Assembly (NCBI GenBank): GCA_947453415.1
Contig: CANGGG010000019.1
Coordinates: 1-42,657, forward strand
Direction: 5' to 3'
Origin: Bacteroidota bacterium
Lineage (GTDB): Bacteria; Bacteroidota; Bacteroidia; UKL13-3
DNA: 42,657 bases
In this document: positions 33,874 through 41,411 of the stretch, piece by piece
How the letters are laid out: every line of letters begins with the position of its first letter
Position numbering within the stretch: the stretch's first letter is position 1
Made by a program: the position numbers and the translations under genes
Notes under the pieces: model-generated
What the model saw: the letters and a program-made list of their open reading frames with translations, nothing else
Database searches by the model: none
What the model was told of the DNA's origin: nothing

Positions 33874-33992
33874 TTTAGTTTTTAGTACTTAGTTTTTAGT
33901 ACTTAGTACTTAGTTCTTAGTTGTTTTTATCAATTATTGTCTATGGTCCATCGTCTATAGTCCATCAACTATCAACTGACAACTATCAACTA
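33874..33992. repeat. Uninterrupted 17-unit heptanucleotide array from the fbp stop codon
   Basis: Read on the minus strand from the TAG stop at 33992, 119 bases divide into 17 exact 7-mers with no break. They change family along the way: TAGTTGA/CAGTTGA, then TGGACTA/TAGACGA, then TAATTGA and TAAAAAC, then AACTAAG/TACTAAA. It fills the entire gap between fbp and yraN (6 bases from the yraN start). Confidence 0.93.
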
Positions 33993-34991
33993 TTTATTCA
34001 TAAACTCAAGCACTTTATTCACCATGTTTTTTGATCCCATAATAATTGGAACACGTTGGTGAATTTTAGTTGGTTCAACATCTAATATGCGCATGGTACT
34101 TGTAGTTGCTAATCCTCCAGCTTGTTCCGCAATATAACTCATTGGAATTCCTTCGAACAATAAACGTAATTTACCATTTGGACTCTTTGCAGTAGGCGGA
34201 TAAATAAACACACCACCTTTTAATAAATTGCGGTGAAAATCGGCCACCATTGAACCAATATAACGAGAAGTATAAGGCCTGTCGGTAGTTTTGTCTTCTT
34301 CTTTTACCCAAGTTAAATAATCTTTTATTCCTTGTGGAAATTCAGCAGCATTACCTTCATTGATGGAATAAATTTTACCATTGTCAGGCGATTTAATATT
34401 GGCATGACTTAAGCAAAATTCACCAATACTAGGATCTAAGGTAAAAGCATTTACACCATTTCCAGTACTAAATACCAACATGGTAGATGTGCCATATAGC
34501 ACGTAACCAGCAGCTACTAATTTATTTCCAGCTTGCAATACATCGGCTTCAGTTGGTTCAGTACCCACTTCAGTTACTCTTTTGTAAATGGAGAAAATAG
34601 TTCCAATAGATACATTCACATCAATATTAGAAGAACCATCTAATGGGTCCATGCAAATTACATATTTTCCATTTTTTGAAAATGTTCCTTTTAAAGGAAT
34701 AATTCCTTCATTTTCTTCACTTGCTATAACACATACTTCACCACCTTTGCTGAATGTAGCAATGAAAGTTTCGTTACCAATAATGTCTAATTTTTTTACA
34801 TCTTCATCTTGCACATTTACACTTCCATGGTCACCTAAAATATTGGTTAAGCCAGCCTTATTTACCTCTCTACTTATAATTTTTGATGCAATTCCAATGT
34901 CGCGTAACAAGCGTGAAAGCTCTCCTTTTGCGTAAGGGAAATCTTGTTGTTTTTCTATAACAAATTGACCAAGGGTAGTAAAATTTTCCAT
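33990..34991 (-). CDS. fbp: Class 1 fructose-1,6-bisphosphatase
   Basis: Gluconeogenic hydrolysis of fructose-1,6-bisphosphate. 333 residues, normal for class 1. MDPLDGSSNIDVNVSIGTIFSIY is the metal-binding core, YVLYGTSTMLVFSTGNGV, RYIGSMVADFHRNLLKGGVF and EGIPMSYIAEQAGGLAT are typical. The N-terminal TLGQFVIEKQQDFPYAKGELS matches. Divergent from the DUF2520 gene. Its TAG stop is part of the repeat array that follows. Confidence 0.95.
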   Translation of the reverse strand: MENFTTLGQFVIEKQQDFPYAKGELSRLLRDIGIASKIISREVNKAGLTNILGDHGSVNVQDEDVKKLDIIGNETFIATFSKGGEVCVIASEENEGIIPLKGTFSKNGKYVICMDPLDGSSNIDVNVSIGTIFSIYKRVTEVGTEPTEADVLQAGNKLVAAGYVLYGTSTMLVFSTGNGVNAFTLDPSIGEFCLSHANIKSPDNGKIYSINEGNAAEFPQGIKDYLTWVKEEDKTTDRPYTSRYIGSMVADFHRNLLKGGVFIYPPTAKSPNGKLRLLFEGIPMSYIAEQAGGLATTSTMRILDVEPTKIHQRVPIIMGSKNMVNKVLEFMNK

Positions 34992-35207
34992 AAATGTGCT
35001 TTAAATTTTAGCAATGATAATACAATCTAACTAAAATGTATTTAGGTTTGATTAAAAGCAGAAATTTTAAGTATGTTATACTTTCTTTTTTATAAATATG
35101 GTCACAGAAAATTAGTTCATTGCTCTATTTGGTAAATATTGTTTATTTTTTTATTTGAAATTAGTAACTGTTATTATTTTTATATTGCTTTGAAAAAAAA
35201 ATCAATC

Positions 35208-35984
35208 ATGATAACAGTTGTAATTATAGGAAGTGGAAATATAGCTCAAGCTATAATTAAAGCTTGTCAAAACACCGATATTGATATAGTTGGTATTTAC
35301 AGTAGAAATCATGAAAAATTAGTTGAAATTGCAAAGCAAAACAACATCAATTATTTTGAAAATACCTCAGATATTCCAACTAACGCAGATTTATATTTAC
35401 TTTGTGTAAATGACGATGCGATAGAAAACGTTTCAAATAACTTAGTTGTAAATGGTGGTTTGGTGGTACATTTTTCAGGGTTAAAAAATATAAATGAAAT
35501 AGGAAAACAGGAGAATAAAGCAGTTTTTTGGCCCATTGAATCTATTCATGAAAATACTTTTACCAATTTTAAAAATACACCCATTTGTATAGAAGCAAAT
35601 TCCGATGAAAATTACAGAATTATGGAGGCATTTGCTGACAGACTTTCAAATAAAGTTTTGTATATAAACAGTGAAAAACGCCAGTATTTTCATTTAGCAG
35701 CCACCATTACCAATAATTTTAGTAATCATTTAATTGCCTTGGCAAAAAATGAATTAGACCATCAAGGATTGGATTATCAAATTTTAAAACATTTATTAAG
35801 TAATGCTTTAAATAATTCCTTTAATTTTGAACCGCAAAAAACTCAAACCGGTCCAGCTTATAGAAACGATTTGAATACCATGCAAAAACATTTGGATTTA
35901 ATTGAAAATAATCAATTAAAAACTTTGTATCAATTAATGAGTAAAAGTATATTTGAATTAAAACAGAACAGAAACAATGCGTAA
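35208..35984 (+). CDS. Rossmann-fold / DUF2520 protein
   Basis: 258 residues from the ATG at 35208; the TTG at 35139 would add a non-conserved hydrophobic stretch and is rejected. The N-terminal NAD(P)-binding motif VVIIGSGNIAQAI is followed by VIGIYSR-like IVGIYSRNHEKLV and VVHFSGL. The C-terminal helical DUF2520 domain has HLAATITNNFSNHLIALA and TGPAYRNDLNTMQKHLDL. The family resembles pyrroline-5-carboxylate and ketopantoate reductases, but no activity is established. Overlaps the next gene by 8 bases. Confidence 0.85.
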   Translation: MITVVIIGSGNIAQAIIKACQNTDIDIVGIYSRNHEKLVEIAKQNNINYFENTSDIPTNADLYLLCVNDDAIENVSNNLVVNGGLVVHFSGLKNINEIGKQENKAVFWPIESIHENTFTNFKNTPICIEANSDENYRIMEAFADRLSNKVLYINSEKRQYFHLAATITNNFSNHLIALAKNELDHQGLDYQILKHLLSNALNNSFNFEPQKTQTGPAYRNDLNTMQKHLDLIENNQLKTLYQLMSKSIFELKQNRNNA

Positions 35985-37233
35985 AATATTTTTTATATTA
36001 TTTATTCTTTTATCATGCTCAAGTTTTGCATCAAGGATTTTAGTTCCAATGGATGAAAACCAAAAAAACCATTTAAAAGCTTATGGAGTAGCTTTTTGGA
36101 TTTTACAAAAAGACATTGAAGTAGATTGGCTTTTGAACTTTAAAGCGGGAAGTTTTATGTTTGGATATGAGCAAAGTTATGAACGCGAATTAAAAATTAG
36201 AGGTGTAAGTTATGAAGTAATTAGCGAAGCTCAGGTGAGTGAAATATTATTACAAATTGCCAAACCTGATGTAAATATGGAGTTAGTGAAATTATATAAA
36301 GCTCCTAAAATAGCAGTGTATTCCCCTAAAACCAAACAACCTTGGGACGATGCAGTTACCATGGTTTTAACGTATGCAGAAATACCTTATGAAGTAGTTT
36401 TTGACGATGAGGTTTTAGGCGAAAAATTATTGAAATACGATTGGCTTCATTTGCATCACGAAGATTTTACTGGTCAATATGGTAAGTTTTATGCACAGTT
36501 TGCTAATGCCGCTTGGTATCAAGCAGAGGTTAGAGAAAATGAAGCAGTGGCGGTAAAACATGGTTTTAAAAAAGTTTCTGAACTTAAATTAGCCGTTGCT
36601 AAAAAAATAAGAGATTTTACTTTAGGCGGTGGGTTTTTATTTGCCATGTGCAGTGCTACCGATACTTACGACATTGCTTTAAGTGCCGATGGTGTTGATA
36701 TTTGTGAACAAATGTTTGATGGTGATCCTGCCGATCAAAATGCAAATAGTAAATTGGATTTTAGCCAAACCATTGCTTTCAAAGATTATAATTTAGTCAT
36801 GAATCCTTTTGAATACGAGTATTCATACATTGACGCAAGTCCTGAAACTCGTCCAATTAATGAAAATAATGATGTTTTTAATTTGTTTGATTTTTCTGCT
36901 AAATGGGATTTAGTTCCAACCATGCTTTGTCAAAATCATACATCAACTATTAAAGGTTTTATGGGACAAACTACTGCTTTTAGAAAACAATTTATTAAAA
37001 GTGAAGTGCTTATTTTAGGGGAAAACAAACAGTTAAAAGAAGCAAGATATATTCATGGTAATTTAGGCAAAGGTACTTGGACTTTTTATGGCGGTCATGA
37101 TCCTGAAGATTACCAACACATAGTAGGGGAGCCACCTACAGATTTAAACCTTCATCCTAATTCACCTGGTTATCGTTTAATATTAAACAATATTTTGTTT
37201 CCAAGTGCCAAGAAAAAGAAACTGAAAACCTAG
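35977..37233 (+). CDS. Secreted amidotransferase-fold protein of unknown function (often named asparagine synthetase B)
   Basis: 418 residues with signal peptide (1-19, SSFA). MDENQKNHLKAYGVAFW, KIAVYSPKTKQPWDDAVTMV, DWLHLHHEDFTGQYGKF and GGGFLFAMCSATDTYDIALS suggest a type 1 glutamine-amidotransferase-like fold, with Cys in FAMCSATD at the nucleophile elbow position. Homologues in Bacteroidota often carry the name asparagine synthetase B. I see none of the domains of that enzyme (no N-terminal Cys nucleophile and no ATP-pyrophosphatase motif), so the name is not used. It is translationally coupled to the DUF2520 gene. Confidence 0.75.
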   Translation: MRKIFFILFILLSCSSFASRILVPMDENQKNHLKAYGVAFWILQKDIEVDWLLNFKAGSFMFGYEQSYERELKIRGVSYEVISEAQVSEILLQIAKPDVNMELVKLYKAPKIAVYSPKTKQPWDDAVTMVLTYAEIPYEVVFDDEVLGEKLLKYDWLHLHHEDFTGQYGKFYAQFANAAWYQAEVRENEAVAVKHGFKKVSELKLAVAKKIRDFTLGGGFLFAMCSATDTYDIALSADGVDICEQMFDGDPADQNANSKLDFSQTIAFKDYNLVMNPFEYEYSYIDASPETRPINENNDVFNLFDFSAKWDLVPTMLCQNHTSTIKGFMGQTTAFRKQFIKSEVLILGENKQLKEARYIHGNLGKGTWTFYGGHDPEDYQHIVGEPPTDLNLHPNSPGYRLILNNILFPSAKKKKLKT

Positions 37234-37259
37234 TAGTTTTTATTTAAAAATAAATGTAA

Positions 37260-38372
37260 TTAATACGAAAATGCAAATACTGCATTTACATCTTTTATTT
37301 CTATGATATTTACTCCATCGCTCACTTTACAGGTAAACAATACTTTTACTTTGATGGTTTTTTTACCAGGAACCATTTCTTTGTAACTGCTCACTTCATT
37401 TACATAAAATCCTGTAAATTGTTCAATATTTCTAGAAGAATATTTTGTTCCATTAGGACTGGTATAATCAACAATTATTTTATTAAATTGTAATGTATCC
37501 CTTACAGGAACAATGCTGTAGGAGAAGTTTGCGCTGCAATCAGTGTTAGCAGCAGTTGCCAAGTTTTTACTTACTATAATTGTATCGTTGGTAGCTTTAT
37601 TAATGGCTAGTAAATCTACTTTGTAAACACCTTCGTTTGAAATAGCGGGTAGTTCGAAAAATTTTCCCTTAGGATTTGAATTGGTTTGATTTAAATACTG
37701 CCATACAAAACGATGGGTGTTTGAATCGGCATTTAGCACTTCACACCTAAATACATTGTTGCCAATATTGGTGTATTTATAATCAATGTAAGCATTCAAA
37801 TTATTTGGATTGATATAGATAGGATTTTCGATTTTTGAAGTGCAGTTTGCATCTTTAAAATTAGCCGAAAGTTTAATATTTTTCATTCCTTCACTATTAA
37901 ATACAAATTCAGGATTGGCAAATAAGTTTCCAAAACCACCACCAAAATCCCATTTGTAATCTACGTTTCCAATACCTACTGATTCGTTTTTGAAAATAAC
38001 TTTATAACCAGAAGGAGGTAATACATCTTTGTAAAAACTATACCAAGTATTTACTTTAAAAACAGAATCAACTTGCCAATTTGTGGAATTACCTATTTCA
38101 TAATTTCTGAACGTAATACTTAATTTTTCATTACATGAATTACAGTTTTTAACCAATGAACCAGTGTATTGTTTAATGTTTAAAGTGTCATATTCGTCAT
38201 TGGTTTCCATGATAAAATTGTTGTTTCCAGCTTCCATTACAAAAGCATTGTTGTTAATATTACCAGTGGCATAAAAAACCGCATTTCCAATATAGGTTTT
38301 AGGTTCTTCTTTGGTATTACAAGAAACCATAAATGCCAAACTAACTATAAGAATTTTTATTGTTAAACGCAT
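37260..38372 (-). CDS. PKD-like lipoprotein
   Basis: 370 residues, lipoprotein signal with Cys18 (AFMVSCNTK). Contains a PKD-like segment (VDYKWDFGGGFGN, FNSEGMKNIKLSANF) and other beta-rich modules. Two close Cys pairs (CNSCNEK) are seen. Function unknown. Third gene of the sigma operon, 5 bases after the barrel protein gene, so it may be a target or sensor of that signalling unit. Confidence 0.75.
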   Translation of the reverse strand: MRLTIKILIVSLAFMVSCNTKEEPKTYIGNAVFYATGNINNNAFVMEAGNNNFIMETNDEYDTLNIKQYTGSLVKNCNSCNEKLSITFRNYEIGNSTNWQVDSVFKVNTWYSFYKDVLPPSGYKVIFKNESVGIGNVDYKWDFGGGFGNLFANPEFVFNSEGMKNIKLSANFKDANCTSKIENPIYINPNNLNAYIDYKYTNIGNNVFRCEVLNADSNTHRFVWQYLNQTNSNPKGKFFELPAISNEGVYKVDLLAINKATNDTIIVSKNLATAANTDCSANFSYSIVPVRDTLQFNKIIVDYTSPNGTKYSSRNIEQFTGFYVNEVSSYKEMVPGKKTIKVKVLFTCKVSDGVNIIEIKDVNAVFAFSY

Positions 38373-38377
38373 ATTTT

Positions 38378-39580
38378 TTATTTAATAATATATTGTAAAC
38401 CCAATTTAAAACCGCTGTTATTATCTACTTTATTGTTTAATAAAACTTGGTTATTAGTGATGTCATTTAATCCAAAAACATAAGAAGCATTTACAGCCAA
38501 ATGTTTGGCAAATCTGTTTTGATAATTAAAGGTGAATTGCCAATCATTTTTATTTAAAACACTGCTATAATTATTGGTATTTTGATTCGTTTTAGAATTG
38601 TTCTCAACATTATAAATGCTCATTAAATCATTGGTTTGAACTATTTGAGCATACTGAATTCCAATGCCTAAACTATTGTTTTTATAAACAGGGTACATGG
38701 CATTTAATCCAATGATTGCATAATCAATCGATTTATTTTTTATGCTTGTAATTGCTGTAATTGAATTAAAATTGTAGTTTTTATTGGTATAGTTTCTTGC
38801 TCCTAAATCTTGATTGATGTTTTCAACATGTAAGTTTGAATTAAACGAAACTTTTCCAATGTCAAAATAGATTCTTCCTCCCACATAATATCCAAATGAA
38901 TTACTTGCAAAGGTTTTGTTAAATGTATTGGTTCCTACTTCAAAACTTGCATTTAAATAAGTTGAAAATTTACTGTTTTTATGGTAATTTTCAGGAGATT
39001 TAATAAAGTTTATATTTTTAAAATCAAAAATTGGATTTGTTAATTCACATCCTATTAATTGTAATGACTTATTTGAAATCAAATCAATTTCTTCGTTTTT
39101 TGTATTGAATATAATTGATTCATCTAAATCTGTTTTTTTGTTTTCAACAATTAAATTATTTCCATCATTCGATTCATTTTCAAAATTATTTGAATTGCTT
39201 TTTTGTGCAATTGCAGTTTTTATTTGATTGTTTTCAGTGTTAGATTCCAATAAAATTGGTGCTGAAATCACATTTGAATGGGCGTTTGATTTGTTCTCTT
39301 CTAAATGATTGGGTTGAACAATATTTTTATTTTCAATTACATTTTCAGTTTTTTGAGTGTAAACATTGGTTTTTGTATTTGACAATAAAAACCAACTCAT
39401 TAAAGTAAAAATTCCAATTGCACCTATGTAAAATGCATATTTTACCCAAGCCAATTTATTGGAATTTGCCCTATCGGCATCAATTAATGCAGCAGCTTTT
39501 TGCCAATATGCATCATGATACTCAAATTGTTGTTGAGCTAATTTTTGTTTAACTAAATTATCTATTTCTTTATCGGTCAT
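38378..39580 (-). CDS. Putative anti-sigma factor fused to an outer-membrane barrel-like domain
   Basis: 400 residues. The N-terminal ~40 residues (LVKQKLAQQQFEYHDAYWQKAAALI) are cytoplasmic and resemble the sigma-binding region of such proteins. One transmembrane helix lies at ~46-64 (YAFYIGAIGIFTLMSWFLL), an Asn/Glu-rich linker spans ~70-200, and the final ~200 residues are alternating strands with periodic aromatics (YVGGRIYFDIGKVSFNSN, FKLGLQYIIK), as in outer-membrane barrels. The 4-base overlap with the ECF sigma gene supports an anti-sigma role. How one protein would span both membranes is unclear. Confidence 0.7.
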   Translation of the reverse strand: MTDKEIDNLVKQKLAQQQFEYHDAYWQKAAALIDADRANSNKLAWVKYAFYIGAIGIFTLMSWFLLSNTKTNVYTQKTENVIENKNIVQPNHLEENKSNAHSNVISAPILLESNTENNQIKTAIAQKSNSNNFENESNDGNNLIVENKKTDLDESIIFNTKNEEIDLISNKSLQLIGCELTNPIFDFKNINFIKSPENYHKNSKFSTYLNASFEVGTNTFNKTFASNSFGYYVGGRIYFDIGKVSFNSNLHVENINQDLGARNYTNKNYNFNSITAITSIKNKSIDYAIIGLNAMYPVYKNNSLGIGIQYAQIVQTNDLMSIYNVENNSKTNQNTNNYSSVLNKNDWQFTFNYQNRFAKHLAVNASYVFGLNDITNNQVLLNNKVDNNSGFKLGLQYIIK

Positions 39581-40155
39581 GCTTGTTTTTCTCTCTCTTT
39601 TAATTGAGGAAACATATCAATCAGTTTTTTCTTTAAAATTTTTCTGGCATTGTTTAAATGCCATTTACTTGTTCCTTCGTTTATGCCTAACATTTCTCCA
39701 ATTTCTTTGTGACTGTAACCATCTACAGTAAACAAATTGAAAACCATTTTACTTGAATCAGGTAATTTTTGAATTTGAACTTGAATATCGTCAGCAGTTA
39801 ATTTTGCTTCAGCTTCGTTTAAATTAAACGAGTGATAATTCAATGCTGCTTCTTCATAATCTTTGTCTATGAATAATGCATTTCGTTTATTATTTACCCT
39901 AAATTCATCAATAATGGTATTAACTGCTATTGTTTTGATCCAAGCATCAAATGATTTGGTTTCATCAAATTTGCTTAAATTATTCAGAATTTTTAAATAC
40001 GTTTTATTTAATTGCTCTACAGAATCATCTTTACTTTTATAATATTTATGGCAAATGGGCATTAATTTGGTAAAACAATATCTATACAAAGCACTTTCGG
40101 CCTTGCGATCTTGTTTAATACATAAACTAATAAGCTGTTGTAGCTCTGAATCCAT
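39577..40155 (-). CDS. ECF RNA polymerase sigma factor
   Basis: 192 residues, sigma-70 family. Region 2 spans ~20-95 (YRYCFTKLMPICHKYY, FDAWIKTIAVNTIIDEFR) and region 4 ~125-180 (KLPDSSKMVFNLFTVDGYSHKEIGEMLGI, EGTSKWHLNNARKILKKKL). Promoter and inducing signal are unknown. Overlap of 4 bases with the putative anti-sigma gene. Confidence 0.92.
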   Translation of the reverse strand: MDSELQQLISLCIKQDRKAESALYRYCFTKLMPICHKYYKSKDDSVEQLNKTYLKILNNLSKFDETKSFDAWIKTIAVNTIIDEFRVNNKRNALFIDKDYEEAALNYHSFNLNEAEAKLTADDIQVQIQKLPDSSKMVFNLFTVDGYSHKEIGEMLGINEGTSKWHLNNARKILKKKLIDMFPQLKEREKQA

Positions 40156-40311
40156 TTAAATTTTATAAAAGTTTTTCCGTTAGGCTATTATTTAAATTGT
40201 TATTTTATACCCTAATACGACACTTTTTTAATTAGGTTGGGTATGATTATTTTTTAATAATATTGCCATTGCATAATTAATGCTAATTATTGCAAATAAA
40301 AACAACTAATA

Positions 40312-41085
40312 ATGAAAACGAAACAGGAAATTGTAAACGATTGGTTACCTAGATATACTGGAGTTGAACTCAATAAATTTGGGGAGTACATACTACTTAC
40401 TAATTTTTTTAATTATGTTGAAATTTTTGCCAACAAATTCAATGTAAATATTGACGGAACTGATAAACCCATGCAATCGGCTACAGCCAATAACATTACC
40501 ATAATTAATTTTGGAATGGGAAGCGCAATGGCAGCCACTATAATGGATTTGCTTTCAGCCATTCATCCAAAAGCAGTATTGTTTTTAGGTAAATGTGGTG
40601 GTTTAAAAAAAATAACAAAATTGGGTGATTTAATTTTACCCATTGCAGCAATAAGAGGCGATGGAACAAGTAATGATTATATAATGCCTGAAATTCCTGC
40701 TTTGCCATCATTTAGAATGCAAAAAGCGGTTTCAACAACCATAGTTAAACATGAAGTAGATTATTGGACAGGAACTGTTTACACTACCAATAGAAGAGTT
40801 TGGGAACATGACGAAGAGTTTAAAAATTATTTAAAAAAGACCAGAGCAATGGCCATTGATATGGAAACGGCTACTATTTTTGTGGTGGGTTTTGTAAATA
40901 GCATTCCAAAAGGGGCATTACTTTTAGTGAGCGACAATCCAATGACACCTGATGGGGTAAAAACTTCAAAAAGTGATACCGCTGTAACTTTAAAATATGT
41001 AAAAAAACACATTGAAATTGGAATTGATGCATTAATTGAATTAAGAGATTCAGGAGAATCAGTGAAACATTTAAAATTTGAATAA
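40312..41085 (+). CDS. amn: AMP nucleosidase
   Basis: Splits AMP to adenine and ribose 5-phosphate. 257 residues of the PNP/UDP phosphorylase fold. IINFGMGSAMAATIMDLLSA, VLFLGKCGGLKKITKLGDLILP, IRGDGTSNDY, and AIDMETATIFVVGF with VSDNPMTPDG. Short form without the long N-terminal regulatory domain of E. coli Amn, as is common in Bacteroidota. Monocistronic. Confidence 0.9.
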   Translation: MKTKQEIVNDWLPRYTGVELNKFGEYILLTNFFNYVEIFANKFNVNIDGTDKPMQSATANNITIINFGMGSAMAATIMDLLSAIHPKAVLFLGKCGGLKKITKLGDLILPIAAIRGDGTSNDYIMPEIPALPSFRMQKAVSTTIVKHEVDYWTGTVYTTNRRVWEHDEEFKNYLKKTRAMAIDMETATIFVVGFVNSIPKGALLLVSDNPMTPDGVKTSKSDTAVTLKYVKKHIEIGIDALIELRDSGESVKHLKFE

Positions 41086-41347
41086 AGTAATTTTTACTTT
41101 TCGTAAGCTTCAAATTGGTTTCTGAAATAAATACACCAACTTCTTTTATACAAGTCATTTATATTATTTAGAGAAATTAAAATTTTAAATATTTAATAAG
41201 CAAATATAAATTAGTTTATTTCTACCTTTAATTGCCTAATTACTAGTAAACACAGTAATTTCAGCAAATTATTACTTCATTTATTTAGCTTTATTGATGA
41301 AAAATAAAGTGGTGAACAATAAATTGTTATAATTATTCAAAAAACAT
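41086..41347. other. AT-rich intergenic region, no gene seen
   Basis: No convincing ORF, tRNA or repeat array. A weak 7-bp inverted repeat (AATTACT 41238-41244 with AGTAATT 41254-41260) is the only structure noticed. Confidence 0.6.
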
Positions 41348-41378
41348 TTTGCAGTTCAATTAATTACAATTATAATTG
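41348..41378 (+). promoter_or_regulatory. rpsA promoter
   Basis: TTTG (41348-41351), a 19-base spacer and TATAATTG (41371-41378) closely fit TTTG-N19-TAnnTTTG. Predicted transcription start ~41385, giving a ~27-base leader. Confidence 0.7.
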
Positions 41379-41394
41379 CGGGCTTTTTTAAGCG

Positions 41395-41403
41395 AAAGGA
41401 GAT
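41395..41403 (+). promoter_or_regulatory. Shine-Dalgarno sequence of rpsA
   Basis: AAAGGAGAT, 10 bases between AGGAG and the TTG start. Strong SD sites are rare in Bacteroidota, and this site is what decides the start of the gene. Confidence 0.65.
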
Positions 41404-41411
41404 CATATAAA

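Noticed and set aside
35139-35207. TTG start adding 23 residues to the DUF2520 protein
   Set aside because: The Rossmann fold begins at the ATG at 35208; the added stretch is AT-rich leader DNA.
35977-37233. Asparagine synthetase B
   Set aside because: Signal peptide and amidotransferase-like motifs, but none of the synthetase or N-terminal nucleophile domains.
41086-41411. tRNA or small RNA before rpsA
   Set aside because: No cloverleaf-like pairing, no conserved TTCGA arm and no strong hairpin was found.
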